From the NCBI RefSeq assembly GCF_003030305.1, contig NZ_CP023676.1:2356001-2420000 (forward strand): a DNA stretch of 64,000 nucleotides, read 5' to 3'. The position numbers and the translations under genes were made by a program. Source of the stretch: Cutibacterium acnes. GTDB taxonomy: Bacteria; Actinomycetota; Actinomycetes; Propionibacteriales; Propionibacteriaceae. Positions 44,013 to 52,161 of the stretch are shown one piece after another; position 1 is the stretch's first letter, and each line of letters opens with the position of its first letter. The notes under the pieces were generated by a model. It was not told where the DNA came from and did not search any database. It was given only the letters and a program-made list of their open reading frames with translations.

Positions 44013-45125
44013 TCACAACACCTCAGACACAGGCACACACTCAATACCCAACGCCTCACCCACCGGCGCACTCACCAACTTCCCACCACAAGTCGCCAAA
44101 CCACGCCGCAAATCATCACGCGACCCACACGCACCCCTCCAACCCTCATCAGCCAACAACAACACATACCGCATCGTCGCATTCGTCAACGCATACGTCG
44201 ACGTATGCGGCACGGCACCCGGCATATTCGCCACACAATAAAACACCGAACCCCCCACCACAAACGTCGGATCCGCATGCGTCGTCGGATGAGAATCCTC
44301 AAAACACCCACCCTGATCCACCGCAACATCCACCAACACCGACCCCGGCACCATCCCCAACACCATCTCATGATCCACCAAATGCGGAGTCCGAGCACCA
44401 GGCACCAACACCGACCCAATCACTACATCAGACTCACCACACGCCTCCCGAACCGCCAACGGACTCGAAAACCGCGTACCAATACGCCCACCCCACACCT
44501 CATCGATATAACGCATCCGCGCCACATCCACATCAAACACCGTCACATCAGCACCCATACCCGCAGCCACACGAGCCGCACACAACCCAGCCACACCACC
44601 ACCAAGCACACTCACCCGACCACGACGCACACCCGAACCACCACCAAACAACACACCACGACCCCCAGCAGACTGCAACAAACAATTCGCACCCACCTGA
44701 GCAGCCAACCGACCCGCAATCTCCGACATCGGAGACAACAACGGCAACGAATGATCAGCCAACTCCACCGTCTCATACGCAATCGACGTCACCCCACGCC
44801 CCAAAAGCTCACGAGTCAACGCCTCATCAGCAGCCAAATGAAGATACGTAAAAAGAACCAAACCCTCATGCAACCGCCCATACTCCTCCGCAACAGGCTC
44901 CTTCACCTTCAACACCAAATCAGCATCACCCCACACCGACTCCACATCACCCACAACCCGCGCACCAGCACCCACAAAATCCGAATCCGGAATACCCGAA
45001 CCCACACCAGCACCAGCCTGAACCAACACCTCATGACCACGACCAACCAACGCATGAACACCCGCCGGCGTCACAGCCACACGAAACTCACTATTCTTAA
45101 CCTCAGTAGGAACACCAACACGCAT
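44013..45125 (-). CDS. ald: Alanine dehydrogenase, copy 2
   Basis: 370 residues, the same protein as copy 1 at 33970 and with the same G/T-ending codons and Shine-Dalgarno (AAGGAG). What differs is the promoter: this copy lies downstream of, and codirectional with, the Lrp/AsnC-type regulator genes at 45299-46305, the neighbourhood expected for an AldR-controlled ald. It could be read through from the regulator or from its own promoter in 45166-45298. Confidence 0.95.
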   Translation of the reverse strand: MRVGVPTEVKNSEFRVAVTPAGVHALVGRGHEVLVQAGAGVGSGIPDSDFVGAGARVVGDVESVWGDADLVLKVKEPVAEEYGRLHEGLVLFTYLHLAADEALTRELLGRGVTSIAYETVELADHSLPLLSPMSEIAGRLAAQVGANCLLQSAGGRGVLFGGGSGVRRGRVSVLGGGVAGLCAARVAAGMGADVTVFDVDVARMRYIDEVWGGRIGTRFSSPLAVREACGESDVVIGSVLVPGARTPHLVDHEMVLGMVPGSVLVDVAVDQGGCFEDSHPTTHADPTFVVGGSVFYCVANMPGAVPHTSTYALTNATMRYVLLLADEGWRGACGSRDDLRRGLATCGGKLVSAPVGEALGIECVPVSEVL

Positions 45126-45298
45126 CACACACACTCCTTACAACAACACCCGCCAACAACAACGTTGACCGGCTGCGACTAGTTACCACGAGAATAAGCA
45201 TCGATACAGCCCCAATACCACGGCATGACAAAGGAACTTTCGACTTTTCCACATTGACCCCGTAAACCTCGGGATCCATCCATCTGAAACCGGCAGTG

Positions 45299-45814
45299 CT
45301 AGTGATCGGCCCTCTCGAATGCCCCAATGAGCGGCGGGCAGACAAACTCTCCGGTGGTGCGGCCGTCCCGGTCCAAAACCCACCCCATGGACTTGTGGCT
45401 GCGCATATACACAATCGTCTCCGCAGGAGCTAGACCCGGTATTGCCTCAGCAACCGCGGACTCGATCATGCCGATTCCGTTCTGACGCTCCACCCGAAAG
45501 TTGACCCGTAGGTTGTTACTACCCGTGATCCACATACATGAGCGCAATCCCGACTGCTGGCGCAACAGCTCCAGCACTCGAGTCTTGTGGTTAAGAGGGA
45601 TGGTGGCGGTCCACGTGCACTCCAAACTCCACCCGCCCAGCTCCGCGACGTCACACCGCAATTCGATCTGCCGATTGGTTAGCAACTTCTGCAGCCGACG
45701 ATGCAGGGTGCTGGCGGGGACGTCGAGGGTACGGGCAAGTGAGGTGGCGCTGGTACGTCCATCGACAGCGAGCGACTGAGCCAGCTCCCGGTCCAGGTCG
45801 TCAGGAGGAAGCAT
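45299..45814 (-). CDS. Lrp/AsnC-family regulator, second module (probably split by frameshift)
   Basis: 171 residues. HTH_AsnC domain (DDLDRELAQSLAVDGRTS, ARTLDVPASTLHRRLQKL) followed by an AsnC ligand-binding (RAM) domain. It overlaps the preceding module by 136 nt in a different frame. ATG 45814 has CAGGAGAG upstream, so re-initiation is possible. Restoring one missing base upstream would join it to the preceding frame as one protein of about 335 residues, matching actinobacterial Lrp regulators with two HTH-RAM modules. Likely regulates ald and/or the ornithine operon. Confidence 0.75.
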   Translation of the reverse strand: MLPPDDLDRELAQSLAVDGRTSATSLARTLDVPASTLHRRLQKLLTNRQIELRCDVAELGGWSLECTWTATIPLNHKTRVLELLRQQSGLRSCMWITGSNNLRVNFRVERQNGIGMIESAVAEAIPGLAPAETIVYMRSHKSMGWVLDRDGRTTGEFVCPPLIGAFERADH

Positions 45815-46305
45815 CCATAACTCTCCTGGTCGGGGCCCCTGGCAAGGATTTTCTCCGTTTTACTCAACGCATCGATGCGCCAGGAATTCGAGCCGATAAC
45901 GACCGATGTCACTAAGGCGCTGCGCGAGCCATGAACCCCACGCAGCCCTCCGATCCAGTCGATGACCATGTCTGACAGGGTGGGAAGATCAGGCGCAACG
46001 ACTGTCAAGAGAAGGTCACGGTCCCCCGTCGTCTCGTCAATGCTGACGATCATGGGGTTAGCGCATAGTGTCTTGATGACTTGGGGGAGACTCTCGGTAT
46101 GGCAGTCGACCTCAACGATGGCCGTCATCTGCTGATTGAGGTTCGGGCACGCAGTTATCCATGCGATTCCGTCATCGACCAGGCGCTGCCAGCGGTGGGC
46201 GACAGTCGTCGGGGAGACACCCAAAACTTTGCCTACCTTGGCCCAGCTGGCACGCGGGTCGATCTGCAAGACGTTGACGAGTCGTCGGTCAAGCTCTTCG
46301 TACAT
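45679..46305 (-). CDS. Lrp/AsnC-family regulator, first module (probably split by frameshift)
   Basis: Open frame of 208 residues. Residues 1-160 are a complete HTH_AsnC-RAM module (LDRRLVNVLQIDPRASW, GKVLGVSPTTVAHRWQRL, then TTGDRDLLLTVVAPDL). The last 45 or so residues (SYGCFLLTTWTG onward, Pro/Ser/Cys-rich) look like out-of-frame reading of the next module. The shift point is probably near 45825-45840, where GGGGCCCC lies. Divergent from the ornithine-degradation operon, which it probably controls. Confidence 0.75.
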   Translation of the reverse strand: MYEELDRRLVNVLQIDPRASWAKVGKVLGVSPTTVAHRWQRLVDDGIAWITACPNLNQQMTAIVEVDCHTESLPQVIKTLCANPMIVSIDETTGDRDLLLTVVAPDLPTLSDMVIDWIGGLRGVHGSRSALVTSVVIGSNSWRIDALSKTEKILARGPDQESYGCFLLTTWTGSWLSRSLSMDVPAPPHLPVPSTSPPAPCIVGCRSC

Positions 46306-46598
46306 GTGGCTCCTTCGCCGACGCTGGGAAGATCCTTAAAAGTGTCTCACTTCAATTGGAAATAATGTGCACCTACCCCGCCAATTGTGCGCACATCTGT
46401 CGCAAGGATCGCTGCACGAACTCCCAGTGCCAAGGTAGGGGCCACACGGATCAGCGAAGAGCCGTCGGCCTGCACAGCTGCAGGTCAGGGCAGGCCCCTT
46501 GGACTGCAGAAATGCCGCCAGTACAGCGCATGTGACTGACAGTGACGCCAAGGAAACCGGCTCTTCAGCATCAGACATCGTCGTCAGGAGGAACCACA
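46306..46598. promoter_or_regulatory. Divergent control region of the Lrp regulator and the ornithine operon
   Basis: 293 bp without a gene. Near the regulator start lie two spaced elements, CAATTG at 46353-46358 and 46382-46387 (29 bp apart, about three helical turns), each followed by TGTGC; the second forms the perfect palindrome TGTGCGCACA (46386-46395). Spaced half-sites suit a multimeric Lrp-type regulator. The remaining 200 nt form a GC-rich leader ending in AGGAGG before the first operon gene; I see no cobalamin-riboswitch core in it. Confidence 0.45.
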
Positions 46599-47642
46599 AT
46601 GACCGCCACTAATCCCATCCGAGTCGTCCAGTGGGGCCTGGGAGCGATGGGCCAGGGCATGGCCAAACTCATCACGGCCAAAGACGGACTGGAGCTTGTC
46701 GGGGCTATCGACGTCAATCCGGCTCTGGACGGTAAGGATATCGGTGAGGTCCTCGGCATCGATCCTCTCGGAGCCAACGTCACAACCGATCCCGCCTCCA
46801 TCCTCGATTCCAACAAGGTCGACGTCGTCACCATCGCCACAACCTCGTGGGTCCACGACCAGATCGCCGATCTGCGCACCATCATCACCGCTGGCATCAA
46901 CGTCGTGAGCATCGCCGAAGAGATGTCCTGTCCTGAGGCCCAGAACCCCGACATGGCCAAGGAACTCGACGAACTCGCCAAAAAGCACGGCGTCTCGGCT
47001 GTCGGTGTCGGTGTCAACCCCGGATTCGTGCTGGACCACCTCGTCGTCGCCCTCAGCTCCGGAAGCCAGGACGTCACCCATATCGAAGCCCGCCGCGTCA
47101 ACGACCTCGCCCCCTATGGCCAGACTGTGCTGCGTACTCAGGGAGTCGGAACCACCCCCGAGGAGTTCAAGGCTGGAGTGGCGGACGGATCCATCGTTGG
47201 CCACGTGGGCTTCCCCGAGTCCATCCGGCTCATCAGCGACGCTCTCGGACTGGGAGTCGACTCGATCGAGCAACACATCGAGCCCATCATCGCCAAGGTC
47301 GCCCGTCCCGCCCGCGACCGCACCGTCGAGCCAGGCCAAGTGGCTGGCTGCAACCACACCGCCGTCGGCCGCAGGGAAGGCGAGGAGGTCATCCGACTCA
47401 TCCATCCGCAGCAGGTCGCCCCAGAGGCCGAAGGCCAGGAAACCGGCGACTTCATCACCATCACTGGTGTTCCGGACATCTCCATGTCAACAGGCCCAGA
47501 AATTGCCGGCGGCAAAGCCACCGCGGGAATTTGCGTCAACACCATCCCGCGCATCGTCGCTGCCACCCCCGGCCTCAAGCGCATCATCGACCTGCCCTCG
47601 CCGTGTGCCCTCATGGGACCGTCGGCCTACGAGCGTCGCTGA
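46599..47642 (+). CDS. ord: 2,4-diaminopentanoate dehydrogenase
   Basis: 347 residues. NAD(P)-binding fold at the N-terminus (VVQWGLGAMGQGMAKLI, residues 10-26), then a DapB-like catalytic part (NPGFVLDHLVVAL, HIEARRVNDL). It oxidatively deaminates 2,4-diaminopentanoate, the aminomutase product, to 2-amino-4-oxopentanoate. Annotation relies on family resemblance plus its place directly before ortA-ortB-oraS-oraE, the order known from the Clostridium sticklandii ornithine pathway. ATG 46599 follows AGGAGG. First gene of the operon. Confidence 0.9.
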   Translation: MTATNPIRVVQWGLGAMGQGMAKLITAKDGLELVGAIDVNPALDGKDIGEVLGIDPLGANVTTDPASILDSNKVDVVTIATTSWVHDQIADLRTIITAGINVVSIAEEMSCPEAQNPDMAKELDELAKKHGVSAVGVGVNPGFVLDHLVVALSSGSQDVTHIEARRVNDLAPYGQTVLRTQGVGTTPEEFKAGVADGSIVGHVGFPESIRLISDALGLGVDSIEQHIEPIIAKVARPARDRTVEPGQVAGCNHTAVGRREGEEVIRLIHPQQVAPEAEGQETGDFITITGVPDISMSTGPEIAGGKATAGICVNTIPRIVAATPGLKRIIDLPSPCALMGPSAYERR

Positions 47643-47653
47643 GCGAGGTCACC

Positions 47654-48001
47654 ATGGCAGATATATCTCACACCGCCCCGCTAGCGGACAGCCCCATTCC
47701 GAAGGGCACCTGGGTCGAGGTCCGTACCATCATCCTGCAGCCTTCCGAACGGGCCGCTGCCGTACCGGAAGACACCGCCGCCACCCCTCTCGTGCAGTGG
47801 GTTAGCGGATTTCTCGACGAAGAAGCACACATCGGCGACGAGGTCACCATCACCTCGATAATCGGACGACGTCACACCGGCGTCCTCGACTGCGTCAATC
47901 CCAGTTACAGCCACAGCTTCGGCAACACCGTGCCCGAGCTACTGACCATCGGCACCACGCACGAACCCATCACATTTCACGGGCAGGAGGACCAGTCATG
48001 A
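47654..48001 (+). CDS. ortA: 2-amino-4-oxopentanoate thiolase, alpha subunit
   Basis: 115 residues, as in known OrtA. Small beta-rich subunit with WVEVRTIILQPSERA at the N-terminus and HTGVLDCVNPSYSHSFG near the end. With OrtB it cleaves 2-amino-4-oxopentanoate with CoA to acetyl-CoA and D-alanine. ATG 47654 follows GAGG, 11 nt after the dehydrogenase stop; its stop overlaps the ortB start (ATGA). Confidence 0.88.
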   Translation: MADISHTAPLADSPIPKGTWVEVRTIILQPSERAAAVPEDTAATPLVQWVSGFLDEEAHIGDEVTITSIIGRRHTGVLDCVNPSYSHSFGNTVPELLTIGTTHEPITFHGQEDQS

Positions 48002-49419
48002 GCAATTCATATGACGACGTCATGGCCCGCCGCAGCGACATCATGCGGCGCGCCCTCGCCCTGGACTATGACAGTTTTCAACACGGTGACCTCATCTTCG
48101 ATTACGACGCCCTGATGTCCTCCACTGGCTACAGCCTCGATGACGTCGCACGCATCCAGGCCGAGACCAAAGTTGGCGACACCCCGCTGTACGAGTTGCA
48201 CCGTCTCACCGAAGCCGTCCGTGAGATCGCCGGCCCTGGAAAGGGCGCCCGGATTCTCCTCAAGGACGAGGCTGCTAATGCGTCGGGCAGCTTCAAAGCT
48301 CGTCGTGCCTCCCTGAGCGCCCATGAGGCCCAAGCCAAGGGGTTCGCCGGCATGGTAACGGCAACCAGTGGAAACTACGGCGCTGGCGTCGCCTCCCAAG
48401 CCGCTCAGCGCGGGCTGGCCTGCATCGTCATCCAAGAAATCTACGACTCCCAACACGTCGGCCAACCCGAGATTGTCGAAAAATCCCGAGCCTGCGAGGC
48501 CTACGGCGCAGAAGTGATCAAGCTGACGGTTGGACCGGAACTTTTCTACGTGCTGCTGCGCACCCTGGAGGACACCGGATACTTCAACGCCAGCCTTTAC
48601 ACCCCCTACGGCATCGCCGGTATCGAAACTCTCGGCGCCGAGATCGGCCGCGAGGTGCAGCAACGCTACGGACGCCAGCCCGACGCCGTCGTCGTTACTC
48701 ACGCCGGTGGCGGAAACATCACCGGGACCACCCGCGGCCTGCGCAAGATGGGCTGCGACCAGACCCAGGTCATCGCCGTATCGGTGGATCTCACCGGGCT
48801 GCACATGGCCTCCGACCACGACTTCAACAACAAGTCGTTTACGACCGGCCACACCGGCTTCGGCGTGCCTTTCGCAACCTGGCCGGACCGCGTCGACGTC
48901 CCGCGCAATGCCGCACGTCCGCTACGTTACATGGACGGCTACCAGCTAGTGTCCCAGGGCGAGGTCTTCTACATGACCGAGCTTCTCACCAAGATCGAAG
49001 GCCTAGAGCGCGGACCGGCCGGCAACACCAGCTTGACGGCCGCGGTTGCCATGGCTCGTCAGATGGATCGCGACCAGATCGTTGTCGTCCAAGAGACCGA
49101 GTACACCGGCGCTGGAAAACACCACAACAGCCAGCTGTCATTCGCACGGTCGCGCGGCATCGAGGTTCGGCGCGGGGATCCAGCCGGCAACGTCCCGGGC
49201 AAAGCGATCGTCATTCCTGAACGCCTCGATCAAGTGAGCGTCCACCCACTCGACCTCGACAAGCTGCGTCACAGCTACTTGCGCCACGCCAGTCAGATCG
49301 TGGCACCAGAGCAATGGGGAGACGCCGAGTTGGAGTTCCTGGCGGCTGAGACCAACACCACCACTGACGACGTCCGCCTGATCGGCACTGAGCTGGTGAC
49401 GCGCACGAAAGGAGCATGA
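47998..49419 (+). CDS. ortB: 2-amino-4-oxopentanoate thiolase, beta subunit (PLP enzyme)
   Basis: 473 residues. Fold-type II PLP enzyme related to threonine synthase/diaminopropionate ammonia-lyase: the Schiff-base Lys is in NASGSFKARRASLS (residue about 101), followed by TATSGNYGAGVA and the phosphate-binding THAGGGNITG. Catalytic subunit of the thiolase that yields acetyl-CoA and D-alanine. Overlaps both neighbours by 4 nt, so the subunits are translated together. Confidence 0.92.
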   Translation: MSNSYDDVMARRSDIMRRALALDYDSFQHGDLIFDYDALMSSTGYSLDDVARIQAETKVGDTPLYELHRLTEAVREIAGPGKGARILLKDEAANASGSFKARRASLSAHEAQAKGFAGMVTATSGNYGAGVASQAAQRGLACIVIQEIYDSQHVGQPEIVEKSRACEAYGAEVIKLTVGPELFYVLLRTLEDTGYFNASLYTPYGIAGIETLGAEIGREVQQRYGRQPDAVVVTHAGGGNITGTTRGLRKMGCDQTQVIAVSVDLTGLHMASDHDFNNKSFTTGHTGFGVPFATWPDRVDVPRNAARPLRYMDGYQLVSQGEVFYMTELLTKIEGLERGPAGNTSLTAAVAMARQMDRDQIVVVQETEYTGAGKHHNSQLSFARSRGIEVRRGDPAGNVPGKAIVIPERLDQVSVHPLDLDKLRHSYLRHASQIVAPEQWGDAELEFLAAETNTTTDDVRLIGTELVTRTKGA

Positions 49420-49841
49420 TGTCCAACCCGGATCAGGAGCGCGTCGAACGCTACGAAGCTCTGCGCACCGAACTCGCCGATCTCGACGACGCCGCCCTCA
49501 AGGAACGCTTCTGGCAATTGTGCGAAGAGGTTATGACCCCGGTCGTTGACCTCGCCCGCACCCACACCACCCCGTCCATTGAACGGTCCGTCCTACTGCG
49601 CATGGGCATCGACTCGGTGACAACCCACGCCGTCGTGGAGAACGTGTTCGCAGCAGGCCTGGGTGGCAAAGGGGCTGGCCACGCCGTGCTGCGACTATCA
49701 CGTCGTGACGGCATTGGTCTGCGTGACGCAGCTACCCGCATAGCCGAGGACCCCAAGGCCCTCGACGAACTATTCGACGGCAGCCCGCTGCCACCTGCAA
49801 AGACACCGACCACGGATTCCAAGGAAGGAGCCTCGGCATGA
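49416..49841 (+). CDS. oraS: D-ornithine 4,5-aminomutase, S subunit
   Basis: 141 residues (140 if the second of two consecutive ATGs is used; AAAGGAG precedes both). Helical small subunit with the conserved ERSVLLRMGIDSVTTHAVVE and GKGAGHAVLRLS segments. It is required with OraE for the adenosylcobalamin- and PLP-dependent 1,2-amino shift of D-ornithine to 2,4-diaminopentanoate. Ends in a Pro/Thr/Ser tail and overlaps oraE by 4 nt. Confidence 0.92.
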   Translation: MMSNPDQERVERYEALRTELADLDDAALKERFWQLCEEVMTPVVDLARTHTTPSIERSVLLRMGIDSVTTHAVVENVFAAGLGGKGAGHAVLRLSRRDGIGLRDAATRIAEDPKALDELFDGSPLPPAKTPTTDSKEGASA

Positions 49842-52156
49842 CTATCCAAGACACGTGCCTGCACCACAAGCACACCCGCGAACGCGAGCAGCTCGGCCCG
49901 AATAACAAGTCCGCCGTGACGCCTTCAGAGCCCGTCGAGCCCCGCACCGAGCAGGACCTCCCAGGCCCGAATACCAAACTCAATGTCGAGGAGATCCTCA
50001 CCGACCTTGAGCACTACCACCCCCGTCGCAAGGGATGGACCTGGCGGAACGTGCCGGAAGAGGGAATCGACATGGGCGACTTCCACTACCGGAACATGTC
50101 CACCCCGTTGAAGCAGAGCATGCCTCTGCCCGCCGCAGAGTACTTCGAGAACATTGATCCCCAGCCGGCACCCGTCGTCACCTCCGAGATCGCCTCCGGG
50201 CACTTCGAGGACGACCTGCGCCGTATGAGGATGGCGGCCTGGCACGGAGCTGACCACATCATGGTCATCCGCACCACCGGACAGAGCCACATCGACGGAC
50301 TACTAGAGGGCACCCCGGAAGGTATCGGCGGCGTTCCGATCACCCGTAAACAGCTGCGCGCTAGCCGCAAGGCCTGCGACCTCATCGAGGACGAGGTAGG
50401 GCGCCCCATCAACTTCCACTCCTACGTGTCCGGAGTCGCCGGCCCTGAGGTGGCCGTCCTCTTCGCCGAAGAGGGGGTTAACGGTGCTCATCAAGACCCG
50501 CAATACAACCTGCTGTACCGCAACATCAACGCCTACCGCAGCTATGTTGACGCCGGTGAAGCCAAGAAGGCGATGGCGGGAGCTCAGATCTTCCAAATCG
50601 ACGGTGCACACAACGCCAACGCCACTGCCCGGCACGGTTGGAAGGTCATGCCCGAGCTCATGGTCCAGCACGGCCTCAACTGCATGTACTCAGTGCTGGT
50701 AGGAATGCCGAAGGACCTCATCGGCCTGTCGACGGTTCCGCCCAGCGCTCCCCCGGCGCCGAAACTCTGGTACGACCTGCCGTACGCAGTAGCCCTGCGC
50801 GATCTGTTCAGCGAGTACAAAATGCGCGCCCAGCAGAACACCCGGTACATCGAGTCCGACCTCGCCGAGGCCATCCGCACCCACACCATCGACACTCTCA
50901 TCTCAATGCTGACCAGCGCGGACATCCAGAGCACCATCACCCCTGATGAAGGCCGCAACCTGCCCTGGCACCACAACTCTGTCCGCGGCGTCCAGACGGT
51001 CAAACAGACCTGGACCGCTCTCGATGGCATCAAGGAGATGGTGACCATCAACCGCGAGGGGCCACTCGGCCACATGGTGCGTGACCTCAAGGAGCGGGCG
51101 ATCGGTTTCCTCACCGAGATGCTGCACGTGGGTGGCTACTTCGTCGCCGTTGAGGACGGATTCTTCGTCGACTCGGCAGAATTCCCGGAACGCAACCACG
51201 ACGGCATCGCCCGTGACGGCCAAGGCGGAATCGCCGAGGGAACCGTCGTCGAGCGTGACCCCGACTACCTCGCCCCAGTCTGCGACCATTTCGGCAACAA
51301 CAACCTGCCCGAGGGCCTTAACAAGCCGTGCGACCTCATCGACGGCTGCACCTTGTGCAAACCCGAGAAAATCATCTACATCGATGAGCTCGACCCCAAC
51401 GACTCGGCCGCGACCCGCCTGGCCTGCACCCGCCCGTTCCGCGACGGCACAGCGCTACGGCCCGAGGCTGAATGGGCCGGTGACGGTGTCGTCCTGGTAC
51501 AGATGAACATCCCCGGCTCCGAGGACATCGCCCGCGAGGCGGCCGTCGAGATGGCACGCAAGATGGGCATCACCGACCCACAGGTATGCAACCTGCAAGT
51601 GCTGCACCCCGCCGAAGGATGCTTCGTTGAGGTCAAAGGCCAGGCGACCCACGTCGACGTCAACCCATCCAAGCTGACGATCCCCGAGAAGATCGAACTG
51701 CTACCCGCCGACGAACTACGCCAATTCGTCACCGACCACGAGTTGTCGGTGGTGGCCGGCACTGTCGGTGAGGACGAGCACAGCGTCGGGCTGCGCGAGA
51801 TCCTCGACATCAAGCACGGTGGCATCGAGAAGTACGGGGTGAAATATCGCTACCTTGGCACATCGGTGCCGGTGGAAAAGATGGTCGATGCCGCTATCGA
51901 GAGTGGCGCCGACGCCATCCTCATCTCCACGATCATCAGTCACAACGACATCCATCGCACCATGATGCGGAAGTTGGCTGATCTGGCCACCGAGAAGGGC
52001 ATCCGCGACAAGGTCGTTCTCGTCGCCGGCGGCACCCAGGTGAACCGGGAGATGGCAGCAGAGACCGGCTTGGACGCCACCTTCGGGCGCGGCACCAAGG
52101 GCATCGACGTCCTTGACGCCATCGTGCGCACTATGCGGACCCGCGCGGAAGCCTGA
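49838..52156 (+). CDS. oraE: D-ornithine 4,5-aminomutase, E subunit (B12/PLP)
   Basis: 772 residues. A TIM-barrel catalytic part (about 90-480, with VIRTTGQSHIDGLLEG) precedes a Rossmann-like cobalamin domain with the base-off DxHxxG motif EDEHSVG; His648 would ligate cobalt. Lys659, eleven residues after that His, is spaced exactly like the PLP Schiff-base Lys of the clostridial enzyme. An N-terminal extension begins with a His/Cys-containing leader (CLHHKHTRERE). Radical rearrangement of D-ornithine. Operon partner of oraS. Confidence 0.95.
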   Translation: MTIQDTCLHHKHTREREQLGPNNKSAVTPSEPVEPRTEQDLPGPNTKLNVEEILTDLEHYHPRRKGWTWRNVPEEGIDMGDFHYRNMSTPLKQSMPLPAAEYFENIDPQPAPVVTSEIASGHFEDDLRRMRMAAWHGADHIMVIRTTGQSHIDGLLEGTPEGIGGVPITRKQLRASRKACDLIEDEVGRPINFHSYVSGVAGPEVAVLFAEEGVNGAHQDPQYNLLYRNINAYRSYVDAGEAKKAMAGAQIFQIDGAHNANATARHGWKVMPELMVQHGLNCMYSVLVGMPKDLIGLSTVPPSAPPAPKLWYDLPYAVALRDLFSEYKMRAQQNTRYIESDLAEAIRTHTIDTLISMLTSADIQSTITPDEGRNLPWHHNSVRGVQTVKQTWTALDGIKEMVTINREGPLGHMVRDLKERAIGFLTEMLHVGGYFVAVEDGFFVDSAEFPERNHDGIARDGQGGIAEGTVVERDPDYLAPVCDHFGNNNLPEGLNKPCDLIDGCTLCKPEKIIYIDELDPNDSAATRLACTRPFRDGTALRPEAEWAGDGVVLVQMNIPGSEDIAREAAVEMARKMGITDPQVCNLQVLHPAEGCFVEVKGQATHVDVNPSKLTIPEKIELLPADELRQFVTDHELSVVAGTVGEDEHSVGLREILDIKHGGIEKYGVKYRYLGTSVPVEKMVDAAIESGADAILISTIISHNDIHRTMMRKLADLATEKGIRDKVVLVAGGTQVNREMAAETGLDATFGRGTKGIDVLDAIVRTMRTRAEA

Positions 52157-52161
52157 TCGAT

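Larger units (their letters stand above)
43973..45165. repeat. Long direct repeat, copy 2 (contains ald)
   Basis: Second copy of the 1,193-bp unit at 33930-35122. Its left edge abuts the end of add and its right edge lies in the leader of ald copy 2; sequence beyond both edges is unrelated to that around copy 1. Confidence 0.92.

Noticed and set aside
46396-46598. A cobalamin riboswitch before the B12-dependent ornithine operon
   Set aside because: The leader lacks a recognisable B12 box and the conserved core; only GC-rich sequence and a Shine-Dalgarno are seen.
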